Positions 33,353 to 42,253 are shown, counted from the stretch's first letter. The stretch is DNA of 64,000 bases from Pirellulaceae bacterium (GCA_023382975.1 JAHDXO010000055.1:1-64000), one strand, 5' to 3'. The notes: generated by a model from the letters alone, not told the origin. Numbers and translations are program-made.

Positions 33353-34741
33353 ATGGCAAGGCCTCGATGTGATGGGCGGATGCGCCGGAGTTTCAACGGT
33401 TCCCGAACGATGAGAATTGCAATTTCCTCCGGCGGTCTGCGGTTGACGGGCTTGGCGCTCGCGGTTTGTTTCCTGGTCGCAGGCTGCGGCCCGCACAACC
33501 CGCCCCCGGCCGGCAACCTGCCGCAGCGGCGCATTGCGAATCCGCCGAACTTCGTGGTCTTTCTGGCCGACGACGTCGGTTACGGCGACCTGGGCTGCTT
33601 CGGCCAGAAACACATCGTTACGCCCAACTTGGACCGCCTGGCCAAGCAGGGATTGCGCATGACCGAATTCTATGCGGGCGATCCCACGGGCGAGTCGACG
33701 GCCTGGTGTCTGATGACCGGATACGACACGGCGCGTGCCGGCAAAGAAGAGGCGACGCGATTCTCCCTGGTTGCCGAGCACGCGACCATGCTGGAAGTGC
33801 TGGCGGCGGCCGGTTACGACACGGGATACATCGGCGCGTGGACGCTCGGAGACACGTCGAACCTGCTGCCCGAACGCGGCGTTCTCGAATCGGCGGCAAT
33901 TGTGCCCGGAGAAAACGCCGGTGAATATCCCGCGGCCATCTTGAGAAGCGGCGTCGAAGAAGCCGTTCCCGAGAACGCCGATGGCCAGCAGCAATTGCAC
34001 GTGACCGATTTGGTCGTCCGCGAGGCGGCGGCGTTCCTGCAGCGTCGCCAGTCGGGCAATCCGTTCTTCCTGTTCATCAAACTGGAACTGCCCCACGGAT
34101 CAACGTCGGCGCCTTCGCTTCGCCAGTACGAGGGGCAGGACTGGACCGATGCACAAAAAGCGTACGCTGCGCGGATCGGCGAATTCGACCGGGCGATGGG
34201 AATGATCCTGAGCCAGTTGCAGGAGTTGCAGTTGGCGGGCCGCACGACCGTGGTCTTCACCAGCGACAGCGGACCGCCCGCCGACGATGAAGGCACACTC
34301 GAGTTCTTTGGCAGCACCGGGGGCCTGCGCGGTCACCAGGGTTCGTTGTACGAAGGCGGAATCCGCGTCCCCTGCATCGCACGCTCGCCCGGTCAGTTCA
34401 TGACGGATATCGAACGCGACGATCCGGCCGCCGTGTGGGATCTGCTGCCGACGTTCATCGAGTTGTCCGGTGCGGTTCGGGTGCCCCGGACACTGGACGG
34501 AGTCTCGATCGCTCCCCTGTTGCGCGGCGGCATCGGAAACGTGCGCGACATGCTGTACTGGGAGAATCGCGAGGAAGAGGGCTTGGCCCAAGCAGTGCGC
34601 ATGGAGAAGTGGAAAGTCGTACGTCCGGCCGGCAAGATGGAACGCGAAGCCTGCGAATTGTACGACCTGAAGAAGGATCCCGGCGAAACGAAGAACGTCG
34701 CCAAAGACCACCCCGACGTGGTCACAAGATTCCTCCGCTGA
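33353..34741 (+). CDS. Sulfatase-fold lipoprotein lacking the catalytic motif
   Basis: The 462-residue protein is full-length for arylsulfatases and uninterrupted. It starts at ATG 33353 (AGGAG at 33341-33345), with ATG 33410 as alternative, and has a lipobox LVAGC ending at Cys45. The fold is clear: VVFLADDVGYGDLGCFGQ with the metal-binding Asp pair, TPNLDRLAKQGLRMTEFYAG, and LYEGGIRVPCIARSPG. The position of the formylglycine motif C-x-P-S-R instead reads GESTA (113-117), so both the modified Cys and the Arg are missing. The usual TSDNG is TSDSG, and the GGKGxxYEGG lysine is replaced (GHQGSLYEGG). This is most likely a non-hydrolytic binding protein on the membrane, rather than a sulfatase. 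Confidence 0.88.
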   Translation: MARPRCDGRMRRSFNGSRTMRIAISSGGLRLTGLALAVCFLVAGCGPHNPPPAGNLPQRRIANPPNFVVFLADDVGYGDLGCFGQKHIVTPNLDRLAKQGLRMTEFYAGDPTGESTAWCLMTGYDTARAGKEEATRFSLVAEHATMLEVLAAAGYDTGYIGAWTLGDTSNLLPERGVLESAAIVPGENAGEYPAAILRSGVEEAVPENADGQQQLHVTDLVVREAAAFLQRRQSGNPFFLFIKLELPHGSTSAPSLRQYEGQDWTDAQKAYAARIGEFDRAMGMILSQLQELQLAGRTTVVFTSDSGPPADDEGTLEFFGSTGGLRGHQGSLYEGGIRVPCIARSPGQFMTDIERDDPAAVWDLLPTFIELSGAVRVPRTLDGVSIAPLLRGGIGNVRDMLYWENREEEGLAQAVRMEKWKVVRPAGKMEREACELYDLKKDPGETKNVAKDHPDVVTRFLR

Positions 34742-34792
34742 AAGAAGGGCATTCCACTTTTCTGAGATGGTAGAAAGCCTCTCATTTCCCTA

Positions 34793-34813
34793 TAGGCTGG
34801 CAGCCCGTGCTAC
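34793..34813. repeat. Family 1 repeat half-unit at a stop codon
   Basis: AGGCTGGCAGCCCGTGCTACG is a decayed single hairpin of the family 1 repeat. Read leftward, its TAG (34810-34812) is the stop codon of the NPCBM gene and the rest of the repeat lies just downstream. Confidence 0.75.
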
Positions 34814-36999
34814 GGCGGGGCGATTTCGATCGTTTCCAGGATATGCCACTCGACGAGCGTCTTGGCGTCGGCCGGGCGCTGGATGATCTTCAGGGTGGCC
34901 GACTCGGCTTCGGCGGCTGGCAGGGGGACGAGGATCTCGGATGAATCGCGGGAGGGTCCGCGTCGCATGGGGACCGGGCCGCGGTAGCGTGATTGGTCAT
35001 CGATGAAGACCTCCAGTTCCGCCTCGAACGTCTCATCGCCGGGCGGACGTAGCGCGACGATTCGCAGATGCGACTGGCGACCGAGTTCAACGCGGCGAGT
35101 CATGGTCAGTGGGCGGAGGCCCGTGCTGATTGCCAAACGGCACTGGGCGGGCCGCGTGCGGCCGGACGTCCAGTAGCTGACCAGACGAGGCGGGGCGCCG
35201 TCGTCCGCTGTGACTTGCCAGCCTTGAAAGGCCGGAATCCAGCCATCCAGCTTCCGATCGCTTTCGATGAGCAGTCGATCGCGATTCAGTTCGAGTTCCG
35301 GATCCAGCCAATCCACTGTGTCTCGGATTGTGAACGGGTCGGCTCCGGCGGGGCGTTGCTGGTGAGCCGCGTCGACCTCGAGGACCAGCCGCGCGGTATC
35401 GCCGGAACCGGTCGGCAACGGCAATCGGCCCGAATCAAAGACCTGTGCCGATCCGATCATGATGGGGCTCTGCCACAGCGTCCGGGGGCTGCCGGCATCG
35501 AACAACACCCGCGCCAGCGCGCATCCGCCGTCGCCCGCCAGATGGTCCAATCCGGCCTGTGTCCGAAAGGCATCGGCCAGGGCAGGCAGTTGGAACGCCA
35601 GTCGGTTGGGCGCGTGGACTCCGAAACCCCAACTGTGCGTCCGGCCGCCGGTGATCAGCGGCTGGGCCTGAACATTCCGGTTGGTCTGTGGAGACCAGCC
35701 GAATTCGGACGCCGTACCCACGACCGCGGGGACAGTCACATTCCGGCAGGAAAGGGGAACCCGCTCGGGCGCGAACTGGCGGCGCGCCACCAGACTGGTC
35801 TCGTTCAGCCACAGCACGTCCGCCGACCAGGCGGGCTGGACGCCCAGATGCCAGACCTGTGGCTCGGCATCGTGATGCCACGGCGGCAGACAGTGCGATC
35901 GTTCGAGCGAAGCGGTTGCGATCAAGCCTTGATCCGTTTCGAGATGCACCAGCACGTCCGTCAGCCCGGGACTCAAGACGGCGAGTTCCTCGTAATAGGC
36001 GTCCCACGGATCACGCTCCGGCAGATGGATCTCGGCCAACTCGGCCCAGGTGGCCGTCAGCAGTCCGTCGGGCGTCAACAGCTTGACCGCGCCGTCGTCG
36101 AACCGCACCGACCGGAAGCGTACTCGGGAGCCGTCGCGGAACCGGACCGAACCGGGTTCGCATGCCGGGTAGTCTCGCGGTGCTGGTTCCCAAACGATTC
36201 GCCGCACGAACTGCTGGAGCACTTGCACCGAATCGCGTTCGCTTTGGTTTGGGGGATTCCACTCCGCCAGCGGCTTGACCACCAGCGTCGGCGCGGCGGC
36301 CGGCGTGGCGAAGGCGTCTAAGGTTCCCGCCCCGACGACGCGCCCCGGCAGCCGGTCGCCGCCGAAGAATTCCACACAGGCCATCGCTTCGCCCGACACT
36401 TGTCGCCGAGTGTCCCGCTGCCACAGCCGCGGGTTGGCCGGGTCGAAGAAGGGATGGCCCGCGTAGACTTGAAACGTGACCGGACCGGCGCCAGCGTCGT
36501 CCAGTCCGCCCCGGGCGCGGAAATGGGTGTAGCCCGGCGGCAGGTCGTAGATGATCAGCGAAGGATCGTGGACTCCGATCCCGTACGGAACCGGCGCGCC
36601 GTTGATTCGCAGCGGGTCGCCGCGGACATTGGCGTTCACCCGCGGCTGGCCGTAGCCCGCACTGGCAAATTTCCACCGCAGGTCGGTCAGCCGCAGTTCG
36701 CCCTCCGGACCGACCAGCCGCGGTTCGGCCCAGTTCGCCCAGCCCCAGTGCGCGCCGAGCACGACCAGGAACAACTGGCTGGCGCCGGCAATCTCCGCCT
36801 CGATCTGCATTGCCCGTTCCCGCATCCGGGTGACTTCGCTGCGCGCGGAAAACCGTGGCGGCGAGGTGGTCTGTGCGGCACCCGGCCGCGGTCCGGCGGG
36901 AAGGCTCGCCAGTACGGCGCCGACGAGCACCAAACTGCGCAGGCTGACCCGCGCCGATGCGAGACCGAAGTTGCGATACCGGAAAACCGTCAAATTCAC
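34810..36999 (-). CDS. Exported NPCBM-domain protein
   Basis: With a GTG start at 36999 the product has about 729 residues, a signal peptide (SLRSLVLVGAVLASLPAG), and two copies of the NPCBM/NEW2-type galactose-binding-like domain: one with YGIGVHDPSLIIYDLPPGYTHF-type segments (about residues 130-200) and one with SWGFGVHAPNRLAFQLP (about 460-540). The remaining regions look like beta-rich scaffolds; a C-terminal DUF1080-like function is not seen. NPCBM domains bind carbohydrate. An ATG at 37110 is in frame, but that extension would run through a promoter and a 39-bp palindrome, so I reject it. The stop codon lies in a repeat. Confidence 0.8.
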   Translation of the reverse strand: MNLTVFRYRNFGLASARVSLRSLVLVGAVLASLPAGPRPGAAQTTSPPRFSARSEVTRMRERAMQIEAEIAGASQLFLVVLGAHWGWANWAEPRLVGPEGELRLTDLRWKFASAGYGQPRVNANVRGDPLRINGAPVPYGIGVHDPSLIIYDLPPGYTHFRARGGLDDAGAGPVTFQVYAGHPFFDPANPRLWQRDTRRQVSGEAMACVEFFGGDRLPGRVVGAGTLDAFATPAAAPTLVVKPLAEWNPPNQSERDSVQVLQQFVRRIVWEPAPRDYPACEPGSVRFRDGSRVRFRSVRFDDGAVKLLTPDGLLTATWAELAEIHLPERDPWDAYYEELAVLSPGLTDVLVHLETDQGLIATASLERSHCLPPWHHDAEPQVWHLGVQPAWSADVLWLNETSLVARRQFAPERVPLSCRNVTVPAVVGTASEFGWSPQTNRNVQAQPLITGGRTHSWGFGVHAPNRLAFQLPALADAFRTQAGLDHLAGDGGCALARVLFDAGSPRTLWQSPIMIGSAQVFDSGRLPLPTGSGDTARLVLEVDAAHQQRPAGADPFTIRDTVDWLDPELELNRDRLLIESDRKLDGWIPAFQGWQVTADDGAPPRLVSYWTSGRTRPAQCRLAISTGLRPLTMTRRVELGRQSHLRIVALRPPGDETFEAELEVFIDDQSRYRGPVPMRRGPSRDSSEILVPLPAAEAESATLKIIQRPADAKTLVEWHILETIEIAPP

Positions 37000-37033
37000 C
37001 TCGTCACCACATCCATCGCGTCGCTGCCCATGC

Positions 37034-37061
37034 GCTATATTTCTCGTCGATTGCTTGTCAA
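37034..37061 (-). promoter_or_regulatory. Promoter of the NPCBM gene
   Basis: Read leftward, TTGACA (37061-37056) and TATAGC (37039-37034) are separated by 16 bp, a good sigma70 match, placing the start of transcription near 37026 and the GTG start codon about 27 nt later. The -35 box and spacer lie entirely inside a long palindrome. Confidence 0.65.
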
Positions 37062-37077
37062 GCAATCTGCGAGAAAT
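37039..37077. promoter_or_regulatory. 39-bp hyphenated palindrome, probable operator
   Basis: ATTTCTCG and CGAGAAAT (37039-37046, 37070-37077) enclose GATTGCTTG and CAAGCAATC (37049-37057, 37059-37067) around a single central base. Only the two base pairs between the arms fail to match. The element overlaps the -35 region and spacer of the leftward promoter and sits 54 bp before the dus start. Its size fits a pair of dimer sites for a helix-turn-helix regulator. Confidence 0.65.
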
Positions 37078-37130
37078 CGCACGCGTGGTTCGGTAGTCTT
37101 CTGCGTTCACGGCCCCTATGATAGGAGACC

Positions 37131-38192
37131 ATGAGTGCCGAAACGATGCCCCTGAAGATCGGTGACGTCCCGATCGGCTTTCCGGTGGTCCAAGCCGCGT
37201 TGTCCGGCTACAGCGATTGGGCCATGCGGCGGATCGCCCGCTGCGCCGGCGCTGCGTACACGCTGTGCGAGGTGATGCTTGACCAGTTCCTGCTGAGCGT
37301 CCGCCAGCGGACTCGCACCCGCCATTTCCTGTACATGACGGACGACGACCATCCGGTCGGTGGCCAATTGATGGGCGCTGAGCCCGAGCAGTTTGCCGCA
37401 GGCGCCCGGCGTCTGGTGGCCGCCGGATTTGACGTGATCGATATCAATTTCGGCTGTCCCGTCAAGAAAGTCCTGGGACGCTGCCGCGGCGGTTACCATC
37501 TGAGTCAGCCCGAGGTGGCGCTGGACATCGTCCGACGAACGCGGGACGCCGTGCCGCCGCAGATTCCGGTGACGGTCAAAATGCGTTGCGGCATCGATGA
37601 ATCCGAGACCAGTCGCGATCGATTCTACGCGATCCTGGACGGTGCGTTTGCCGCTGGCATCGCCGCGGTCACGGTTCATGGCCGCACGGTCAAGCAGCGT
37701 TACGACGGCCCGAGTCGCTGGCAGGTGTTGGCCGAGGTCAAGCGACATGTGGGGCCGCGGACGATCCTGGGGAGCGGCGATTTGTTCTCGGCCGACGACT
37801 GTCTGCGGATGATGCAACAGACCGGCGTCGACGGGGTGACCGTGGCTCGCGGAGCCATCGGCAATCCGTGGATTTTCCAGCAAGCCCGCGCCTTGTTCGA
37901 CGGTCGACCGTTGCCCGCGCCGCCGACGCTGTTCGAACAGCGCGACGTCATCCGCGAGCATTTCCGACTGGCCGAGCACCTGTACGGACCGGAGCGTTGT
38001 GGTCCGCCGATGCGCAAGTTCGGAATCAAGTATGCCGCTTTGCATCCGCAGCACGAATCGGTGCGTCAAGCATTCGCCCGCGCCCGCAATTGCCAGGACT
38101 GGACGGACGTCCTGGACCGCTGGTACGCCGAGGACCAGCCCGGCGTGTATCCGTCGCCGGAGATCCATCGGGCGCAAGGCGAATGCGATTGA
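37131..38192 (+). CDS. dus: tRNA-dihydrouridine synthase
   Basis: Dus enzymes reduce uridines in the tRNA D-loop with FMN and NADPH. The 353-residue protein has the FMN-barrel signature VVQAALSGYSDWAMRRIARCAGA (equivalent to the usual APMAGVTD), the catalytic-cysteine motif DINFGCPVKKVLGR, VKMRCGI, and VTVHGRTVKQRYDGPSRW for tRNA and phosphate contacts, plus the VARGAIGNPWIF end. It is closest to the DusB-like bacterial type. An AGGAG site precedes ATG 37131. The C-terminal helical domain is present. It is read divergently from the NPCBM gene. Confidence 0.92.
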   Translation: MSAETMPLKIGDVPIGFPVVQAALSGYSDWAMRRIARCAGAAYTLCEVMLDQFLLSVRQRTRTRHFLYMTDDDHPVGGQLMGAEPEQFAAGARRLVAAGFDVIDINFGCPVKKVLGRCRGGYHLSQPEVALDIVRRTRDAVPPQIPVTVKMRCGIDESETSRDRFYAILDGAFAAGIAAVTVHGRTVKQRYDGPSRWQVLAEVKRHVGPRTILGSGDLFSADDCLRMMQQTGVDGVTVARGAIGNPWIFQQARALFDGRPLPAPPTLFEQRDVIREHFRLAEHLYGPERCGPPMRKFGIKYAALHPQHESVRQAFARARNCQDWTDVLDRWYAEDQPGVYPSPEIHRAQGECD

Positions 38193-38283
38193 TCGCGCCG
38201 ATGGGCCGAAGATCCGACATGCCGAGGGCCGGGAGTTGTGCGGCCCGTTCTGCAACAAATCCTCCAACCTGCAGGTCACCTCG

Positions 38284-38781
38284 ATGCTCGAATCCATGTT
38301 TCAACGGTATGGCCGTCTGTTGGTTGTCGTGCGTCACGGAGACGCTAAGGCCGAAACCGACGATTCCGCGCGGCCGTTGAGCGATGCGGGACGCGAATCC
38401 GTCCGGCGAATGGCCCAGTGGGCGGCGCGGGTCGGCATGCGGGTGGAAGCGATCGAGCACAGCGGCAAACTCCGCGCGGCGCAAACGGCCGAGATTTTCG
38501 CCGAGCATCTGCAACCCGGCCGGGGTTGCCGCGCCGTCGAGGGATTGCGTCCGCACGATTCGGCGGTGGACACCGCATGGCGGCTGGAACAGGAACAACC
38601 ACCGGGCACGCGCATGTTGGTCGGCCATCTGCCCCACCTGGAGCGTCTGATTGCCGCATTGACGGTGAATCATGCAGACGCCGCACTGGTGCGACTCGAC
38701 CCTGCCGCCATCGCCATCCTTGCCTCGGTCGAAGGCGGTTGGGTGCTGCTGGGCGTGATCCAGCCGGAGTTGATTGCTTAG
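38284..38781 (+). CDS. sixA: SixA-like histidine phosphatase
   Basis: The 166-residue protein belongs to the histidine phosphatase superfamily. The catalytic RHG motif is in LLVVVRHGDAKAE, followed by RPLSDAGRES and the second His in MLVGHLPHLERLI, the SixA arrangement. In other bacteria SixA removes phosphate from phosphohistidine on PTS or two-component proteins. I start at ATG 38284, where homology begins; upstream codons lie inside the dus gene region. No ribosome site is strong. It follows dus in the same direction. Confidence 0.87.
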   Translation: MLESMFQRYGRLLVVVRHGDAKAETDDSARPLSDAGRESVRRMAQWAARVGMRVEAIEHSGKLRAAQTAEIFAEHLQPGRGCRAVEGLRPHDSAVDTAWRLEQEQPPGTRMLVGHLPHLERLIAALTVNHADAALVRLDPAAIAILASVEGGWVLLGVIQPELIA

Positions 38782-38931
38782 CGTTGCGCAAGGCAGGACA
38801 CCGGAGTGCGGAGCAACAGAGAAGTCGTGCGGATTCTCGCGGATCCAGCGACCGGAATCGGAGGCGATCCGCTAAATCGCCGCGATACCACTCGACGATT
38901 CCCCGGTGTCGGACTATTCTCAGTTGGATAT

Positions 38932-38947
38932 GCTCCCGCGCGGGAGC
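38932..38947. promoter_or_regulatory. Perfect 16-bp palindrome in the hom leader
   Basis: GCTCCCGCGCGGGAGC is self-complementary over its full length and lies 69-84 bp before the hom start. It could be an operator or an RNA hairpin in the leader; chance GC-rich palindromes are also common here. Confidence 0.35.
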
Positions 38948-39015
38948 CAGCCAAACGGCATGTTGCTCGGGCAGTTGTGCGATAGGTCTCACTTTTCCGG
39001 TTTTGCGGGCGGACT

Positions 39016-40338
39016 ATGGACACGATCAAGGTGGCGGTTGTCGGTTTCGGCACGATTGGCTCTGGTGTTGCCAAGTTGCTTCTGACGCAGGGCGACCGTA
39101 TCGCGCGGCACGCCGGGTGTCGTCTGCAGTTGACTCGGGTTGTCGATCCCGACGTGACCCGCCCGCGCAACGTCCAGTTGCCCGATGGCATGCTGACCAG
39201 CGATCTTTCGCAAGTAGCCGACGACCCGGAGATCAAAGTGGTCGCCCAATTGATCGGCGGCATCGAACCGGATCGGTCGATCATGCTGCGGCTGTTGGAA
39301 AGCGGCAAAGACATCGTGACGGCCAACAAGGCGCTGCTGGCCGAGCATGGTGCCCAGGTCTTCAACCGGGCCCGGGAACTCGGACGCTCGATCGCTTTCG
39401 AAGCCTCGGTCGGCGGCGGAATCCCGATCATCGCTGCAATCGGCCAAAGTCTGACCGCGAATCAGATCCGGTCGCTGCGGGGGATCTTGAACGGAACCAG
39501 CAACTTCATTGTGTCGAAGATGGAGGAAAGCGGGGCGGATTATGCCGATGCGGTAAGAGAGGCGCAGCGATTGGGGTTCGCCGAAGCCAATCCGGCCATG
39601 GATGTGAACGGAAGCGACGCAGCCCAGAAGTTGGCAATCCTTGCCCAACTGGCCTTCGGAGCCAGGGTCCGGTGGCAGGACATTCCGCGAATCGGAATCG
39701 ATCGACTCGATCCCGCCGATCTCCGCTATGCCCGGGAATTGGGCTACCGCATCAAGCTGCTGGCCAGTGCGCAACTGGTGGACGACAGCCTTGAATTGCA
39801 CGTCTCACCGACTTTGGTGCGGGTCGGCCGCCCGTTGGCCGAGGTGCGCGAAGCCTTCAACGCGATCAGCGTCGTGGGCGATGCGGTCGGACCGGTGTTC
39901 TTTCACGGACTGGGGGCTGGTCAGATGCCCACCGCGTCGGCGGTCGTGGCCGATATGATCGATATGGTCACCGGCCGGACGCAGATCACCTTCCGGCGGC
40001 TGGAGATGTGGTCCCACCGCCCGTCCTGCGTCTCGATGCGCGACTATGCCCAGTTGACCGCCCGCTACTATCTGCGGTTCAGTGTCGAGGACCGCCCGAG
40101 CGTGCTGGCCCAGATCACCGGGATTTTGGGCAAGCACGAAATCTCGATCGCTTCGGTGATTCAGCACGAACCAACCAATGGCGAGCAGGGCGACATCGTC
40201 CCCTTGGTGATCATGACTCACTCGGCCAGCGAAGGAGCTGCGGACTCGGCGCTTAAGGAGATCGACCAGTTGGGGTGCGTGCGGCCACCCAGCGTGCGAA
40301 TGCGAGTGCTCGACGAAGCAAACAGCGGAAGTGCGTAA
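39016..40338 (+). CDS. hom: Homoserine dehydrogenase
   Basis: This enzyme reduces aspartate semialdehyde to homoserine in threonine and methionine synthesis. The 440-residue protein has the Rossmann motif VAVVGFGTIGSGVAKLL, the KDIVTANKALLAEHG lysine/asparagine segment, EASVGGGIPIIAAI, GTSNFIVSKMEE, and FAEANPAMDVNGSDAAQKLAILA for catalysis, and a C-terminal ACT domain (FSVEDRPSVLAQITGILGKHEISI) for feedback control by threonine. Length is typical of the monofunctional bacterial form. The 234-bp leader carries a perfect palindrome; no riboswitch fold was recognised. Confidence 0.96.
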   Translation: MDTIKVAVVGFGTIGSGVAKLLLTQGDRIARHAGCRLQLTRVVDPDVTRPRNVQLPDGMLTSDLSQVADDPEIKVVAQLIGGIEPDRSIMLRLLESGKDIVTANKALLAEHGAQVFNRARELGRSIAFEASVGGGIPIIAAIGQSLTANQIRSLRGILNGTSNFIVSKMEESGADYADAVREAQRLGFAEANPAMDVNGSDAAQKLAILAQLAFGARVRWQDIPRIGIDRLDPADLRYARELGYRIKLLASAQLVDDSLELHVSPTLVRVGRPLAEVREAFNAISVVGDAVGPVFFHGLGAGQMPTASAVVADMIDMVTGRTQITFRRLEMWSHRPSCVSMRDYAQLTARYYLRFSVEDRPSVLAQITGILGKHEISIASVIQHEPTNGEQGDIVPLVIMTHSASEGAADSALKEIDQLGCVRPPSVRMRVLDEANSGSA

Positions 40339-40443
40339 GGTCCGCGACGGAAACCCTCACTGCGGTGGATTGCTGTGGCGAGAAAGCGTCCGACAGATCC
40401 GTTTGCATCGGCGATCGTGCTAGAATCGTGTAGAAAGGTTGAA

Positions 40444-40462
40444 GTAGTTTTTCCGGAACTAC
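40444..40462. promoter_or_regulatory. Short inverted repeat upstream of the DUF1573 operon
   Basis: GTAGTT (40444-40449) and AACTAC (40457-40462) are perfect arms around TTTCCGG, in an AT-richer stretch about 130 bp before the DUF1573 start. A TAGAAT hexamer lies about 24 bp upstream (near 40421) and could be a -10 box, placing this repeat near the transcript start. Confidence 0.3.
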
Positions 40463-40588
40463 CGATTGTGAAAAAGTGATCTCAACTTTGGGCGTGCGCG
40501 CCGCAAGGGCACTGTGCCCCCCACTTGAACTGTGGATAAGACGGTCTCGCTGGAATCACGATTGTTTCGAAACGCGAGGAATCCTGCC

Positions 40589-41578
40589 GTGAAACACATT
40601 GTCGCGACAACCTTGATCTGGCTGGCGGCGGCGTTTGCCGCGGAAGCACATGCCCAGGATTGGGCGCGCAAGATGTTCAAGACGACCAGTCATGATTTCG
40701 GCGCCGTCGGTCGTGGCTCGAAGCAGGAGTTCGCCTTTGAATTCACGAACATCTACAAAGAGGATGTGCATATCGCCTCGGTTCGTTCGACGTGCGGATG
40801 CACGACGGTTCGCACCACCAAGGACGTCTTGAAAACCTTCGAGAAAGCCGCGGTGCTGGCAACCTACAACACCAAGTCGTTCTTGGGCGCCAAGAGTTCG
40901 ACGATCACCGTCGTAATTGACCAGCCCTACTATGCCGAAGTGCAGTTGAGCGTTACGGGCTACATTCGCAGCGATGTCGTGTTCAATCCCGGAGCGGTGG
41001 AATTCGGCGCGGTCGAGGCCGGTCGGGGTGCGGAACGGAAGATCGACGTGGCTTACGCCGGACGCAGCGATTGGGAGATCGTCGATATCCGCAGCGCCAA
41101 CGAGCATTTCGAAGTCGAATTGGACGAGACGTTGCGGAATTCAGGACGCGTCAACTATGTGATGACGGTGCGACTCCAACCCACTGCGCCGGTCGGGTAC
41201 ATCAACGACCAGTTGACGATTGTCACCAACGACGGCGGAGTCAAGACGATCACGTTGCCGGTAGAAGGCCAAGTGGAATCGCTGTTGAGTGTCAGTCCGG
41301 CTTCCTTGTTCCTGGGCATTCTGGAACCGGGCCAAACGGTCAAGAAGATGGTGGTGGTCAAGGGAAACAAGCCGTTCCGGATCGTTGGCATCCGTTGCGA
41401 AGATGATCATTTCACCTTTGCCGATCCTCCGGCCGAGAGCAAGCCGCTGCATTTCGTGCCGGTGGAGTTCACCGCCGGAGCCGACGTTGACAAAGTGGCT
41501 CGAAAGATAACGATCGAAACCGATCTGGGCAGTCAGTCGGTCGCCGAGTTCACGGCGACCGCCACGGTCAAACGCTAG
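40589..41578 (+). CDS. Exported DUF1573 protein
   Basis: The 329-residue protein starts at GTG 40589 with an AGGAA site and a signal peptide (IVATTLIWLAAAFAAEAHAQ). DUF1573 is an immunoglobulin-like fold; the first copy contains the diagnostic FKTTSHDFGAVGRGSKQEF and the VRSTCGCTTVRTT cysteine segment, and about three Ig-like repeats follow, with related strands in VEFGAVEAGRGAERK and LFLGILEPGQTVKK. It is abutted without gap (TAGATG) by an ABC-transporter ATPase gene. A role as a periplasmic partner or substrate-handling protein of that transporter is inferred from position only. Confidence 0.88.
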   Translation: MKHIVATTLIWLAAAFAAEAHAQDWARKMFKTTSHDFGAVGRGSKQEFAFEFTNIYKEDVHIASVRSTCGCTTVRTTKDVLKTFEKAAVLATYNTKSFLGAKSSTITVVIDQPYYAEVQLSVTGYIRSDVVFNPGAVEFGAVEAGRGAERKIDVAYAGRSDWEIVDIRSANEHFEVELDETLRNSGRVNYVMTVRLQPTAPVGYINDQLTIVTNDGGVKTITLPVEGQVESLLSVSPASLFLGILEPGQTVKKMVVVKGNKPFRIVGIRCEDDHFTFADPPAESKPLHFVPVEFTAGADVDKVARKITIETDLGSQSVAEFTATATVKR

Positions 41579-42253
41579 ATGATCCGCATCCGGGACCTCG
41601 AATTCCGCTACTCCCACGGCGGCTTTTCCCTGCGCGTCCCCGAACTGACCGTCGAACCGTGTGCTCGAACTGCGGTCATCGGCCCCAGCGGCTGTGGCAA
41701 GACGACGCTGCTGGGCTTGATCGCCGGAATCCTGGTGCCGGAATCGGGGAGCGTCCTGGTCGGTGATACCGAGATGACGAAGCTGGCCGACGCCGCGCGC
41801 CGCGCCTTTCGTGTCCGTCGGATCGGTTTGGTTCTCCAGGAGTTCGAACTGCTGGAACATCTGAACGTGTTGGATAACATTCTGTTGCCCTACCGGATCA
41901 GTCCCGCGCTGAAACTGGATCGGGACGTGCGCAATCGAGCGATCGAGTTGGCCGGTCAGGTGGGGATCGGCGACAAACTCCGCCGCTGCGTGCGGCGATT
42001 GTCGCAAGGCGAACGTCAGCGCGTTGCGGTCTGCCGCGCCCTGCTGATCCGACCCGATCTGCTGCTCTGTGACGAGCCGACCGGAAATCTGGACGAAACG
42101 AACAAGCAGCACGTTCTGGACATTCTGGGCGACTACGTCTCCCGCTGCCGGGCCACGCTGGTTGCGGTCACGCACGATCACGAGATCCTGGGGCGATTCG
42201 ACCGCGTCGTTGATTTTCCAAAACTCCGCGTATCCGCCGAGCAGCCACCATGA
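41579..42253 (+). CDS. ABC transporter ATPase, LolD/MacB-type
   Basis: The 224-residue nucleotide-binding protein has Walker A GPSGCGKTTLLGLIAG, the Q-loop region LVLQEFELLEHLNVLDNI, the signature LSQGERQRVAVCRAL, Walker B LLLCDEPTGNLDE and the H-loop VTHDHEI. GNLDE and the small size place it in the LolD/MacB/FtsE group that drives mechanotransmission rather than import. The ATG follows the DUF1573 stop without gap and its own stop overlaps the permease start, so the three genes are tightly coupled. Confidence 0.95.
   Translation: MIRIRDLEFRYSHGGFSLRVPELTVEPCARTAVIGPSGCGKTTLLGLIAGILVPESGSVLVGDTEMTKLADAARRAFRVRRIGLVLQEFELLEHLNVLDNILLPYRISPALKLDRDVRNRAIELAGQVGIGDKLRRCVRRLSQGERQRVAVCRALLIRPDLLLCDEPTGNLDETNKQHVLDILGDYVSRCRATLVAVTHDHEILGRFDRVVDFPKLRVSAEQPP

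Noticed and set aside
33353..34741. Sulfatase-like gene as a pseudogene
   Set aside because: The frame is intact, has a good ribosome site and a lipobox, and the fold is preserved; only catalytic residues are replaced, so I call it a pseudo-enzyme, not a pseudogene.
36999..37110. N-terminal extension of the NPCBM protein to the upstream ATG at 37110
   Set aside because: The extra codons would translate through a promoter (TTGACA-N16-TATAGC) and a 39-bp palindrome, and the signal peptide only makes sense from the GTG at 36999.
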